A stretch of DNA of 64,000 nucleotides from NCBI GenBank assembly GCA_959607825.1, contig CAUHNW010000003.1, forward strand, positions 134,702 through 198,701, in the 5' to 3' direction. Under the pieces are notes generated by a model. The model did not search any database and was not told the origin of the DNA. It saw only the letters and a list, made by a program, of their open reading frames with translations. The translations under genes and the position numbers were made by a program. Shown one piece after another: positions 6,654-14,675 of the stretch; the stretch's first letter is position 1; each line of letters starts with the position of its first letter. This DNA is from HGM13006 sp900757695 (lineage in GTDB: Bacteria > Bacillota > Clostridia > Oscillospirales > Oscillospiraceae).

Positions 6654-6950
6654 ATGAAATGGGATAAAATCGGACTGTTTGCAGGCGGCGTGCTCTTTGG
6701 CACCGCAGGTGTAAAGATCCTCTCCAGCAAGGATGCAAAGAAGGCATATACCCATGCTACCGCTGCCGTACTCCGGGCAAAGGAGTGCGTGATGACCACA
6801 GCCACTACCATTAAGGAGAACTGTGATGATGTTTTGGCAGATGCCAAGGAGATCAACGAGCAGCGTGCGGTGGCAGAGGTCGTTGAGGATGCAGCTGAGA
6901 CGGAAATTGCCGATGGCGAGGAAACAGCTGCTGAGACAGTCGAGATCTGA
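6654..6950 (+). CDS. DUF6110 family protein
   Basis: This 98-residue protein has a short N-terminal hydrophobic segment (KIGLFAGGVLFGTAGVKIL) followed by SSKDAKKAYTHATAAVLRAKECVM and a long acidic helical region ending EETAAETVEI. This matches the DUF6110 family as I recall it, often found just before heavy-metal P-type ATPases in Clostridia; the role is not known. ATG 6654 follows GGAGG; an ATG 39 bases earlier lacks a site. The ATPase follows 94 bases downstream. A membrane-tethered accessory or metal-handling partner of the ATPase is a reasonable inference. Confidence 0.8.
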   Translation: MKWDKIGLFAGGVLFGTAGVKILSSKDAKKAYTHATAAVLRAKECVMTTATTIKENCDDVLADAKEINEQRAVAEVVEDAAETEIADGEETAAETVEI

Positions 6951-7044
6951 TTTTGCAGGGATTGCGTGGTCAGCGGGCGGCAGTCAGGCTCCGGTCTGGT
7001 TTCCGCACGCTGGCCTTTGATTCGCTTTTCGGAGGAAATAACCT

Positions 7045-9123
7045 ATGAAATGTTCAATTTTACATGAATCTGCTGGGCGGATGCGCATACATCTCCACGG
7101 AGGCCACATGACGCTCCGTCAGGCGGATATTTTGGAATACTATCTGCTGGACGTGGATAACGTGACCTCGGTGAAGGTTTATGACCGGACGCAGGATGCC
7201 ATTATTCACTATCGGGGCGATCGCAGCCGGGTGATCCGGGCGCTGTCCCGGTTTCGGTTCGAGGCACCAGAGGCCATTGCGCTGGTGCCGGATCATACGG
7301 GCCGTGCGCTGAACCGGGAGTATGAGGACAAGCTGGTGATGAAGGTTGTGCGCCGGTGTGCCTCCAAGCTCTTCCTGCCTATGCCGATCCGAAGTGTAAT
7401 TACGGTCTGCAAGTCCTTCGGGTATCTCTATGAGGGCATCCGTGTGCTCCTGAAGGGCAAGCTGGAGGTGCCGGTGCTGGATGCTACGGCTATTACTGTC
7501 TCAATCCTGCGACGTGATTTTGCAACGGCTTCCTCGGTGATGTTCCTGCTGGGCATTGGCGAAATTTTGGAGGAATGGACGCATAAGAAGTCTGTGGACG
7601 ATCTTGCTCGGACCATGAGCCTTAATGTGGATCAGGCGTGGGTACGCCGGGGCGGTCAGGAAATCCTGCTGCCCCTGAAGACCGTTGAAATGGGCGATGA
7701 GATCGTCGTGCGTACCGGCGGCATGATCCCGCTGGATGGACGTGTAGTCGATGGAGAAGCAACGGTCAATCAGGCATCCATTACTGGAGAATCCATGCCC
7801 GTTCGGAAGGCTGCAGGAAGCTATGCCTATGCCGGTACGGTGGTAGAAGAGGGCGAATGCGTGATCCGGGTGGAAAAAGCCTCCGGAAGCGGACGCTATG
7901 ATAAGATCGTGGAAATGATCGAGGCTTCGGAGAAGATGAAATCCGCCACCGAGGATAAGGCGTCTCATCTGGCAGATAAGCTGGTGCCTTACTCTCTGGG
8001 CGGTACCATCCTGACGTATCTGCTGACCCGGAATGTCACCAAGGCGCTGTCTATCCTGATGGTGGATTTTTCCTGTGCACTGAAGCTCTCTATGCCCCTT
8101 GCAGTGCTTTCCGCCATGCGGGAAAGCAGTCTGTACCATATTACCGTAAAGGGCGGAAAGTTCCTTGAGGCGGTGTCTCAGGCCAACACCATTGTATTTG
8201 ACAAAACCGGTACGCTGACCTATGCGTGCCCCAGAGTCAAGATGGTGGTGCCCTTTGACGGCAAGGACGAAAATGAAATGCTGCGTCTGGCGGCCTGCCT
8301 GGAAGAGCACTACCCCCATTCCATGGCCAATGCGGTGGTAGATGAGGCGAAGAACCGGAATCTCAATCATGAGGAGCGTCACTCCAAGGTGGAGTATGTG
8401 GTAGCCCACGGCATATCCAGCCGTGTTGAGGATGAAAAGGTTGTGATCGGCAGCCATCACTTTGTGTTTGAGGACGAGGGCTGCGTGATTCCTGCGGGAG
8501 AACAGGAGAAGTTTGACAATCTTCCCGCTCAGTATTCCCATCTGTATCTGGCAGTGGGCGGCGTATTGGCCGCTGTGATCTGTGTGGAGGATCCCCTGCG
8601 GGCCGAGGCATGCAGTGTGGTTTCTAAGCTCAAGAAGCTGGGCATTGACAAAATCGTTATGATGACCGGAGACAGCTACCGCACCGCAAAGTCCGTGGCT
8701 GCGGAGGTGGGTGTTACGGAGTTCCACGCCGAGGTTTTGCCGGAGGACAAGGCTGCTTTTGTCCGGGCGGAGCACGAGAAAGGCCGGAAGGTCATTATGA
8801 TCGGTGACGGCGTCAATGATTCCCCGGCTCTCAGTGAGGCGGATGCCGGTGTGTCCATTTCCACCGGTGCGGCAATTGCCCGTGAAGTGGCGGATATCAC
8901 TATTTCTGCCGAAGATCTGGAGACCCTTGTGACTCTGCGGCGCATCAGCGATGCACTGATGGCCCGAATCCACAGCAACTATCGGTTTATCATTTCTTTT
9001 AATATGATGCTGATCGTTCTTGGTGTGGCAGGTGTCCTGCCGCCTACCACATCAGCGCTGCTGCACAATTTGTCTACCCTTTGCATCAGCATGAAGAGTA
9101 TGACGAATCTGCTGCCGGAATAA
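7045..9123 (+). CDS. P1B-type heavy-metal P-type ATPase
   Basis: This 692-residue ATPase has a degenerate N-terminal metal-binding-like domain without CxxC (residues 1-70), the actuator loop TGES (247-250), the phosphorylation site DKTGT (386-390), an HP-like region HYPHSMANA (422-430) and GDGVND (587-592). The transmembrane metal motif reads SCALKLSMP (343-351) where typical copper or zinc pumps have CPC or SPC. P1B ATPases usually export metal; in this locus Fe2+ or Mn2+ is more likely than copper. A proximal DUF6110 and a 26-aa peptide share the transcript. ATG 7045 has a perfect GGAGGA site. A strong hairpin ends the unit. Confidence 0.93.
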   Translation: MKCSILHESAGRMRIHLHGGHMTLRQADILEYYLLDVDNVTSVKVYDRTQDAIIHYRGDRSRVIRALSRFRFEAPEAIALVPDHTGRALNREYEDKLVMKVVRRCASKLFLPMPIRSVITVCKSFGYLYEGIRVLLKGKLEVPVLDATAITVSILRRDFATASSVMFLLGIGEILEEWTHKKSVDDLARTMSLNVDQAWVRRGGQEILLPLKTVEMGDEIVVRTGGMIPLDGRVVDGEATVNQASITGESMPVRKAAGSYAYAGTVVEEGECVIRVEKASGSGRYDKIVEMIEASEKMKSATEDKASHLADKLVPYSLGGTILTYLLTRNVTKALSILMVDFSCALKLSMPLAVLSAMRESSLYHITVKGGKFLEAVSQANTIVFDKTGTLTYACPRVKMVVPFDGKDENEMLRLAACLEEHYPHSMANAVVDEAKNRNLNHEERHSKVEYVVAHGISSRVEDEKVVIGSHHFVFEDEGCVIPAGEQEKFDNLPAQYSHLYLAVGGVLAAVICVEDPLRAEACSVVSKLKKLGIDKIVMMTGDSYRTAKSVAAEVGVTEFHAEVLPEDKAAFVRAEHEKGRKVIMIGDGVNDSPALSEADAGVSISTGAAIAREVADITISAEDLETLVTLRRISDALMARIHSNYRFIISFNMMLIVLGVAGVLPPTTSALLHNLSTLCISMKSMTNLLPE

Positions 9124-9133
9124 TGTGATCGGG

Positions 9134-9171
9134 AAAGCCCGCTGCGACAGGTTCGTTCGCAGCGGGCTTTT
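9134..9171. terminator. Bidirectional terminator
   Basis: A perfect 14-bp stem (9134-9147 with 9157-9170) lies between the convergent ATPase and metallo-beta-lactamase-fold genes and ends in TTTT on the plus strand. Confidence 0.85.
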
Positions 9172-9180
9172 GGTGTTCTA

Positions 9181-10161
9181 TCAGGAAATGGACTGGTAGG
9201 TATACAGGGCATCCTGCTTTTGGCGCTGTACCTGTCCCAGTACGATCAGGTGATCCAGATGAGCCATGGCTTCTCCGACTGCAAACCATTTCTGGGGTGT
9301 TGGAAAGTCTGCCCAGTCTTTGGCACGGATTTTCCATGTCATTCTGGCAGCAATATCCCATGCAGTCATGGCGCCGTTTCCGTTGAGGATTCCGAGAACT
9401 TCATTACAGCGGGCAGCGTGGTGCTGGATCAGCTGATCACAGCGTTGATGGAAATCCATATGGACGGTCCGGTGCGCTGGAAGTGGGATCTTGACAGGAA
9501 GCTGACGAATGGCGTTCAGAGACTGCAAATAGTCACCCAGAGAGTCCTGTGTTCCAATCCATCGGGTGATGTTGGGGGTAATATCAAAGAGCACATGATC
9601 TCCCAGAATGCATACGCCGGTTTCCGCTTCCCAGAGGCACATATGCCCCGGCGTGTGGCCGGGCGTCAGGATTGCGGTAAATCTGTGACTGCCGTAGGAA
9701 AATACGTCTCCCGGTTCTACCGGCAGATAGCCGTCATAGGGGATAGGGGAGAGGCTCTGGGCTGGGTTTTTGGTGGTGAGTGCTTTCAGAAGCTCAGGCG
9801 GAAAGCCTTCGGCGGCAAAATGCCGGTCAGAATCCGCCCAGCGGAAGGTGCTGCCGGGGCCGGGCATATGGGAAAGGTCTCTGGCGCCGATATAGATCCG
9901 GGTGCCTCTGCCGCGTATCTCCGGGGCGAGACCGGTATGGTCGGAATGCAGATGCGTCAGAAAGATATCCGTATGCTCCATGGAGACGCCAAGCGTCTGA
10001 AGCCCGGACAGCAGCGCTTCCCGACAGACATCCTGACGAAAGCCTGTGTCGATGAGCAGGTTCCTCTCGCCGGTGATCACATAGGCATTGAGGCTTTTAA
10101 GGGGATTATTGGGCAGGGGAACTGCAATGGAGTACAGGCCCGGGATGATTTCAGTAACCAT
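9181..10161 (-). CDS. Metallo-beta-lactamase-fold hydrolase
   Basis: The 326-residue soluble protein carries the zinc motif THLHSDHTG, an upstream DTGF, and the later GHTPGHM and GDHVLFD metal ligands. The C-terminal part, about 100 residues, ends in a winged-helix-like segment (AWDIAARMTW), as in LACTB2- and GloB-like proteins. The substrate is unknown; thioester or phosphodiester hydrolysis are possible. The start at 10161 was chosen because AAAGGAGT precedes it; a start ten codons upstream has no site. It is transcribed divergently from gluQ out of a shared symmetrical promoter. Confidence 0.88.
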   Translation of the reverse strand: MVTEIIPGLYSIAVPLPNNPLKSLNAYVITGERNLLIDTGFRQDVCREALLSGLQTLGVSMEHTDIFLTHLHSDHTGLAPEIRGRGTRIYIGARDLSHMPGPGSTFRWADSDRHFAAEGFPPELLKALTTKNPAQSLSPIPYDGYLPVEPGDVFSYGSHRFTAILTPGHTPGHMCLWEAETGVCILGDHVLFDITPNITRWIGTQDSLGDYLQSLNAIRQLPVKIPLPAHRTVHMDFHQRCDQLIQHHAARCNEVLGILNGNGAMTAWDIAARMTWKIRAKDWADFPTPQKWFAVGEAMAHLDHLIVLGQVQRQKQDALYTYQSIS

Positions 10162-10190
10162 GGAAATACTCCTTTCGTGGGGGTTCTTCA

Positions 10191-10222
10191 TTGATTATAC
10201 TCGGATTCTGTGGTAGAATCAA
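10191..10222. promoter_or_regulatory. Symmetrical divergent promoter
   Basis: On the plus strand TTGATT (10191-10196), 17 bp, TAGAAT (10214-10219) serves gluQ. On the minus strand TTGATT (complement of 10217-10222), 17 bp, TATAAT (complement of 10194-10199) serves the hydrolase gene. The two promoters occupy the same bases, so polymerase can bind in only one orientation at a time. Confidence 0.75.
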
Positions 10223-10251
10223 TTCGCATTTTTAGGGAAGGGGGCAGCGAT

Positions 10252-11169
10252 ATGGTGCGGGGACGATTTGCGCCCAGCCCCAGCGGACGAATGCATCTGG
10301 GTAATGCACTGTCGGCACTGCTGGCATGGCTTTCCGCAAAATCACAGGGCGGTGAGATGCTGCTGCGGATCGAGGATCTGGATCCTGCCCGCAGCAGGGC
10401 GGAATATGCCCAGTGCATTATGGAGGATTTTCGGTGGCTCGGCCTTACGTGGGAACTCCGGGCGGAGGATCAAAGCAGAAGGGGCAGTGCCTACGAAGCG
10501 GCGCTGGAGCGGCTTCGGGGAATGGGTCTGGTGTACCCCTGCTACTGCTCCCGGGATCAGCTCCATGCAGCATCTGCCCCCCACGCCTCAGACGGCCGTG
10601 TGATTTACGCAGGCACCTGCCGCTACCTGACGGAAGCGCAGAGAAATGCCATGACCAAAAAGCCGGCCATGCGTCTGATGCTGCCCGATCGCCAAGTATC
10701 CTTTTGCGATGGCCTGCAGGGAGAAGTAACGATGAATCTTCAAAAGGAATATGGAGATATCATCATTCGCCGGGCCGATGGAGTCGCAGCCTATCAGCTT
10801 GCGGTGGTGACAGATGACGGGGAAGAGGGAGTAACGCAGGTGGTGCGGGGGCGTGATCTGCTGTCCTCCACGCCGGTACAGCTCTATCTCTATGAGCTGC
10901 TGGAGCTGTGCCCGCCGGAATTTTACCATGTGCCCATGCTGCTGGCGCAGGATGGCCGGCGGCTGAGCAAGCGGGATCACGATATTGACTTCGGCTATCT
11001 CCGAAGCCGTTTTCAGCCGGAGGAGATCGTGGGATTGCTGGGCTGGCTCAGCGGCTTGCTGCCAAAGTGGGAAAAAATTTCTGCCTTGGAGCTGGCAGCG
11101 GCATTTTCCTGGGAGAACGTTCGCAGGGAAGATATTCGAGTGGATCCCAAACAATTACGGCGTCCCTGA
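10252..11169 (+). CDS. gluQ: Glutamyl-Q tRNA(Asp) synthetase
   Basis: This enzyme charges glutamate onto queuosine-34 of tRNA(Asp). The 305-residue protein is a truncated class I synthetase. The HIGH-like motif is in PSPSGRMHLGNA, the KMSKS-like motif is RLSKRDHD, and the zinc ligands are in YPCYCSRDQ with a later TCRY. The anticodon-binding domain of full GluRS is absent, as expected for this paralogue. ATG 10252 follows AAGGGGG; an in-frame ATG at 10210 has none. The gene stands alone under the symmetrical promoter. Confidence 0.92.
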   Translation: MVRGRFAPSPSGRMHLGNALSALLAWLSAKSQGGEMLLRIEDLDPARSRAEYAQCIMEDFRWLGLTWELRAEDQSRRGSAYEAALERLRGMGLVYPCYCSRDQLHAASAPHASDGRVIYAGTCRYLTEAQRNAMTKKPAMRLMLPDRQVSFCDGLQGEVTMNLQKEYGDIIIRRADGVAAYQLAVVTDDGEEGVTQVVRGRDLLSSTPVQLYLYELLELCPPEFYHVPMLLAQDGRRLSKRDHDIDFGYLRSRFQPEEIVGLLGWLSGLLPKWEKISALELAAAFSWENVRREDIRVDPKQLRRP

Positions 11170-11185
11170 CAGAAAATGGTTTAAT

Positions 11186-11219
11186 CCTCCTGATACCCGG
11201 TGATACTGGTATCAGGAGG
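11186..11219 (+). promoter_or_regulatory. Hairpin enclosing a ribosome binding site
   Basis: A perfect 12-bp stem (11186-11197 with 11208-11219) with a ten-base loop has its right arm ending in AGGAGG, the ribosome binding site of the gene at 11228. When folded it hides that site. The following TGTTTTAT makes a terminator reading possible too. Confidence 0.65.
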
Positions 11220-11227
11220 TGTTTTAT

Positions 11228-11485
11228 ATGGTAAAGGGTGTATCCCGTCAGGTGGTCGTGGTGCCGTGTCCGGATGCCAGATTCTTTGATGAGGCGATCT
11301 TCATGGTGAGAAACGAAGTGGCAGGCGGCCCGGATTATGAGGTGCTGCTGAAGGATGCCTGCCGTGCGGCGGATGCCTACATCCAGAGCAATCTTGAAAA
11401 GCGGAAGCGCCATAGTGAAAGGTGGGTGCTGATCGGCGGTGCACTGCTGGCTGTGGGGGCGGCGATTGCGGTGATCCTTCTATGA
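11228..11485 (+). CDS. Conserved C-tail-anchored small protein
   Basis: The 85-residue protein has a soluble N-terminal domain (VKGVSRQVVVVPCPDARFFDEAIFMVRNE) and one C-terminal membrane helix, WVLIGGALLAVGAAIAVILL, preceded by a basic KRKRHSER. I recall similar short proteins in Clostridia, sometimes mislabelled as translation factors, but know no function. The tail-anchor topology places the domain in the cytosol. The ATG follows AGGAGG held in the hairpin at 11186, so its translation may be conditional. Confidence 0.7.
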   Translation: MVKGVSRQVVVVPCPDARFFDEAIFMVRNEVAGGPDYEVLLKDACRAADAYIQSNLEKRKRHSERWVLIGGALLAVGAAIAVILL

Positions 11486-11493
11486 CAAAAGAA

Positions 11494-11521
11494 GAGGGTG
11501 CCCACGAATATGGGCACCCTC
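11494..11521. terminator. Bidirectional terminator
   Basis: A perfect 11-bp stem (11494-11504 with 11511-11521) separates the tail-anchored gene from the convergent glycosylase gene. The minus-strand exit reads TTCTTTTG. Confidence 0.8.
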
Positions 11522-11537
11522 AATGTTTTGGCATACT

Positions 11538-12119
11538 TTATTCTTCCAGCATGAGATCAGGACAGTGCATACGCACCATGGCCTGAAGACTCTTGAGATC
11601 ACGGAAGGTTTCCGGGCGCTTCCCCGGATCCCGGAGCAGGGCGGAGGGGTGGAACATGGCCATCCGGTAGGTGCCTTCGATGTCGTACCACAGGCCGTGC
11701 TCTCTGGTAATGCGGAAGTTGGGATTGATATACTCCATGGCCGCAATCCGGCCAAGGCAGACGATGATCTTGGGATGGATCAGCTGAATTTGCTCCGTGA
11801 GCCAGGGACTGCATTTCTCCCGTTCCTCCGGTTTCGGATCCCGGTTCTGGGGCGGACGGCACTTTACAATGTTGGCGATATAGCAGTTTCTGCGGCTGAG
11901 GCCGATGATGGAGAGCATTTCATCAAGAAGCTGACCCGCTGCCCCCACAAAGGGCTCACCCTGCAAATCCTCGTTTTCTCCGGGGCCCTCTCCAATGAAC
12001 ATCACATCGGTATGCTCCGGCCCAACACCGAACACAACACTGTGACGGGTGCTGCAAAGCGGACAGCGAGCGCAGGAGACACAGTCCTGACGGAGCTGGT
12101 CGAGATTATCGTATGGCAT
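11538..12119 (-). CDS. Type-4 (family 4) uracil-DNA glycosylase
   Basis: The enzyme removes uracil from DNA. The 193-residue protein has the iron-sulfur cysteines CVSCARCPLC near the N terminus and CR plus KC in the middle, the catalytic loop GEGPGENEDLQGEPFVG and the minor-groove motif HPSALL. These define the 4Fe-4S-containing family 4. The start codon follows AAAGGAGG. Its start lies four bases after the stop of the carboxypeptidase gene on the same strand, so the two are one operon. Confidence 0.93.
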   Translation of the reverse strand: MPYDNLDQLRQDCVSCARCPLCSTRHSVVFGVGPEHTDVMFIGEGPGENEDLQGEPFVGAAGQLLDEMLSIIGLSRRNCYIANIVKCRPPQNRDPKPEEREKCSPWLTEQIQLIHPKIIVCLGRIAAMEYINPNFRITREHGLWYDIEGTYRMAMFHPSALLRDPGKRPETFRDLKSLQAMVRMHCPDLMLEE

Positions 12120-12123
12120 AGGA

Positions 12124-13428
12124 TTACCTCCTTTTCAGCAGAAGCACCAGTACAACGACAACAATGATGAGCATCACTACCGCTGCGACAAAAATGATGA
12201 TCAGCAGAGCAAAGGGGCTCAGGCCGAGACTGGCCGCAATGGCTGATATCATTGCGGCGGCGTTGCGCTGGGATGCGGGTGCAGATGCAGAGACGGTGGG
12301 AGTGGGTGCTGTAGTGTCGGCCAAAGCCTCGGATGGCTGTACCGTGGCCAATGGAAGCGCTTCCGATGCTTCCGGCGCTTCCAAAGTGGACTCTGCCTCA
12401 GCAGGCGCTTCCTCCGGATCCATCATGGAATCCTGAGAAGCTGTTTCTTCGGGCGGAATGTCGGGCTCCGGACTGGGGGAAGGCAGTGCATCCAGATATT
12501 CCTGATAGAAAAGCGCCGTGTCATAGTTGAAAAAGCCCCAATCCATCAATGTGCTTGCCTGCGTAAAAGCGCCGGAAACGGTTTTTCCGTCTGAGGTGGT
12601 TTCTTTCTTTGCACCCAGAACGACTGCAATCAGGGTGTGGTCTTCCTGCTGGGCGGCAGCAACCAGACAATAGCCCGCAGGGGTAGTGTATCCTGTTTTT
12701 ACGCCCAGCGCCCCGGCATAGGCGTAGGCCGGATAGTCAGAACCGGCCAGCAGGTAATTGGTGGTGGACAGCTCCCGCTGATCCGAGAGATTGGTGGCGG
12801 GAATGGTGGCCTTGGCTGTACCGCAGATGCTGCGGAAGGTGTCGTAGGAAAGTGCAGCTCGGGTGATAATGGCAAGATCTGCGGCACAGGTGGTGTGGTC
12901 ATCGTCATGGAGACCGTTTGGTGTGACAAAGTGGGTGTTGGTGCAGCCTAATTCAGCGGCCTCCTGGTTCATGAGCACCACAAAATCGTCAATAGAACCA
13001 CTGACCAGAATGGCAACGGCATTGGCGGCCTCATTGGCGGAGACGATCATCAGGCACTCCAGTAGCTCATAGACCGTCAGCACCTCGCCTGCTTTCAGGT
13101 TCGCAGTGGAAACGCCGGATGTGATCCCCTGGTCATATCCGGCGGGAATGGTGATGGAGGCATCAGCGTCCAGATACTTCAGCGCAAGATAGCAGGTCAT
13201 AATCTTCGTGGTGCTTGCAGGATACATGGCTTCCTGATCGTTTTGCCGGTAGAGTACCTCGCCGGTATCGGCATCCATTAAAATGGCGGCGCCCACGTCC
13301 AGCGTGAGTTCCGGCGGGGCCGGTACGGCATCGGTTTCGTGGAGGGAATCGGCAGCGTAGACGGGAACCATCCATGAATACAGCAGAAAAAGTGCAAGAA
13401 ACAGCGATAAAAACTTATATTTTCTCAT
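12124..13428 (-). CDS. D-alanyl-D-alanine carboxypeptidase (penicillin-binding protein)
   Basis: This extracytoplasmic serine peptidase trims the terminal D-Ala from peptidoglycan stems. The 434-residue protein has a signal peptide (residues 1-25), SxxK STTK (72-75), SAN (130-132) and KTG (244-246). After the catalytic domain comes a Pro/Glu/Ala/Ser-rich linker of about 90 residues and a C-terminal membrane helix, FALLIIIFVAAVVMLIIVVVVLVLL. This differs from the amphipathic anchor of DacA. DacF is the closest family, but the transmembrane anchor and linker are distinctive. CAGGAGC precedes the ATG. Confidence 0.92.
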   Translation of the reverse strand: MRKYKFLSLFLALFLLYSWMVPVYAADSLHETDAVPAPPELTLDVGAAILMDADTGEVLYRQNDQEAMYPASTTKIMTCYLALKYLDADASITIPAGYDQGITSGVSTANLKAGEVLTVYELLECLMIVSANEAANAVAILVSGSIDDFVVLMNQEAAELGCTNTHFVTPNGLHDDDHTTCAADLAIITRAALSYDTFRSICGTAKATIPATNLSDQRELSTTNYLLAGSDYPAYAYAGALGVKTGYTTPAGYCLVAAAQQEDHTLIAVVLGAKKETTSDGKTVSGAFTQASTLMDWGFFNYDTALFYQEYLDALPSPSPEPDIPPEETASQDSMMDPEEAPAEAESTLEAPEASEALPLATVQPSEALADTTAPTPTVSASAPASQRNAAAMISAIAASLGLSPFALLIIIFVAAVVMLIIVVVVLVLLLKRR

Positions 13429-13456
13429 TCAAAAAAAGCTCCTGATATGGTACAAT
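13428..13456 (+). promoter_or_regulatory. Promoter of the comEA-like operon
   Basis: TTCAAA (13428-13433), 17 bp, TACAAT (13451-13456). It overlaps the start of the divergent carboxypeptidase gene. Confidence 0.5.
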
Positions 13457-13510
13457 AGAATCTGTATAAATACATCATAGCATACTTTGGATAGAAAGGA
13501 AAGTAACCCT

Positions 13511-13990
13511 ATGAAAATATCCAAGGCGGAGTGGGCTGCAATTCTGGCTGCCTGTATCGTGGTTGCCTTTTCGTTGGGGTACTATCTGGGCCGCAGTGCA
13601 AGTCCTGCGGTGTTGGAGGTTGGGCCGGTTGCGTCCGTGGAGGTATCGGCTTCGGCGGTACCACAGGTGCCTGCGGTCAGTGCCGCTTCATCCCAGCGTC
13701 CATTGATTCCCGCGGCAGAGTCGTCGGCGGTGGAATCCCTGCCTTCTGAATTGGAGTGGCAGGAAGAGATTGCTCCGGAATCACCGGAGAGCGGTCTTAT
13801 CAATCTGAATACCGCAACGCTGGAGCAGCTGGATACGCTTCCGGGGATCGGCCCGGTGCTGGCCCAGCGGATTCTGGATTATCGGGAGGCGAACGGCCCA
13901 TTCACCGATAAGGCACAGCTCAAAAACGTCAGCGGTATTGGCGATAAAAAGTATGCAGATATAGAAAATCTCGTGGAAGTGGGGAATTGA
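13511..13990 (+). CDS. comEA: ComEA-like helix-hairpin-helix DNA-binding protein
   Basis: The 159-residue protein has an N-terminal membrane helix (residues 8-28), a low-complexity Ser/Ala/Glu linker, and a C-terminal double helix-hairpin-helix: INLNTATLEQLDTLPGIGP and LKNVSGIGDKKYADI. ComEA binds DNA outside the membrane during transformation. No comEC is seen nearby, so competence is not shown. ATG 13511 follows AAAGGAAA. The response regulator starts five bases after its stop, so it is co-transcribed with a two-component system. Confidence 0.85.
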   Translation: MKISKAEWAAILAACIVVAFSLGYYLGRSASPAVLEVGPVASVEVSASAVPQVPAVSAASSQRPLIPAAESSAVESLPSELEWQEEIAPESPESGLINLNTATLEQLDTLPGIGPVLAQRILDYREANGPFTDKAQLKNVSGIGDKKYADIENLVEVGN

Positions 13991-13994
13991 TTCG

Positions 13995-14675
13995 ATGAAA
14001 ATTCTTGTGGTAGATGACGAAAAGCTTTTGGTCAAGGGAATTAAGTTCAATCTGGAGAATGACGGCTATGAGGTGGCTGCCGCCTACGACGGCGAGGAGG
14101 CCGTAGAGCTGGCGAAGACCGGAGACTTTGATCTGATCATTCTGGATATCATGATGCCGAAGCTCACGGGTCTGGAGGCATGCATGCAGATCCGGGAGTT
14201 TTCCAATGTGCCGATCATTATGCTCACGGCCAAGGGCGAGGATATGGACAAGCTCATTGGCTTTGAGCAGGGGACCGATGACTATCTGACCAAGCCCTTT
14301 AATATTCTGGAACTCAAGGCCCGGATCCGTGCGCTGCTGCGCCGCTCCACGCCTGCGGAGAGTAAAGAGGATACGACCCGCATTACCTGTGGCGACATCA
14401 CGCTGGATACCAGCGAGCGCAATGCCTACAAGAACGGGAAGGCTGTGGAGCTGACTGCCAGAGAGTTTGACCTGATGGAGCTTCTGATGAAGAACCCCGG
14501 TCATGTGTATTCCAGAGAGAATCTGCTGGATATCATCTGGGGCTATGAATATCAGGGGGAGATCAGAACCGTGGACGTCCATGTGCGCCGCCTCAGAGAA
14601 AAGCTGGAGCGGGTGCCAGCACAGCCGGAGTACATTATGACGAAATGGGGCGTTGGCTATTATTTCAAGGCTTAA
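13995..14675 (+). CDS. OmpR/PhoB-family response regulator
   Basis: The 226-residue protein has a receiver domain with acidic DDE (residues 7-9), the phosphorylated Asp in LIILDIMMPK (about residue 52), Thr in MLTAKG and Lys in TKPF. A winged helix of the OmpR type follows, with RTVDVHVRRLREKL and a GVGYYF end. Its sensor kinase follows with a short overlap. The target genes are unknown; the next lipoprotein gene is a likely partner. Confidence 0.95.
   Translation: MKILVVDDEKLLVKGIKFNLENDGYEVAAAYDGEEAVELAKTGDFDLIILDIMMPKLTGLEACMQIREFSNVPIIMLTAKGEDMDKLIGFEQGTDDYLTKPFNILELKARIRALLRRSTPAESKEDTTRITCGDITLDTSERNAYKNGKAVELTAREFDLMELLMKNPGHVYSRENLLDIIWGYEYQGEIRTVDVHVRRLREKLERVPAQPEYIMTKWGVGYYFKA

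Noticed and set aside
9220..10194. Plus-strand frame opposite the metallo-beta-lactamase-fold gene
   Set aside because: The minus-strand frame has the HxHxDH motif and a ribosome binding site; the plus frame has no recognisable domain.
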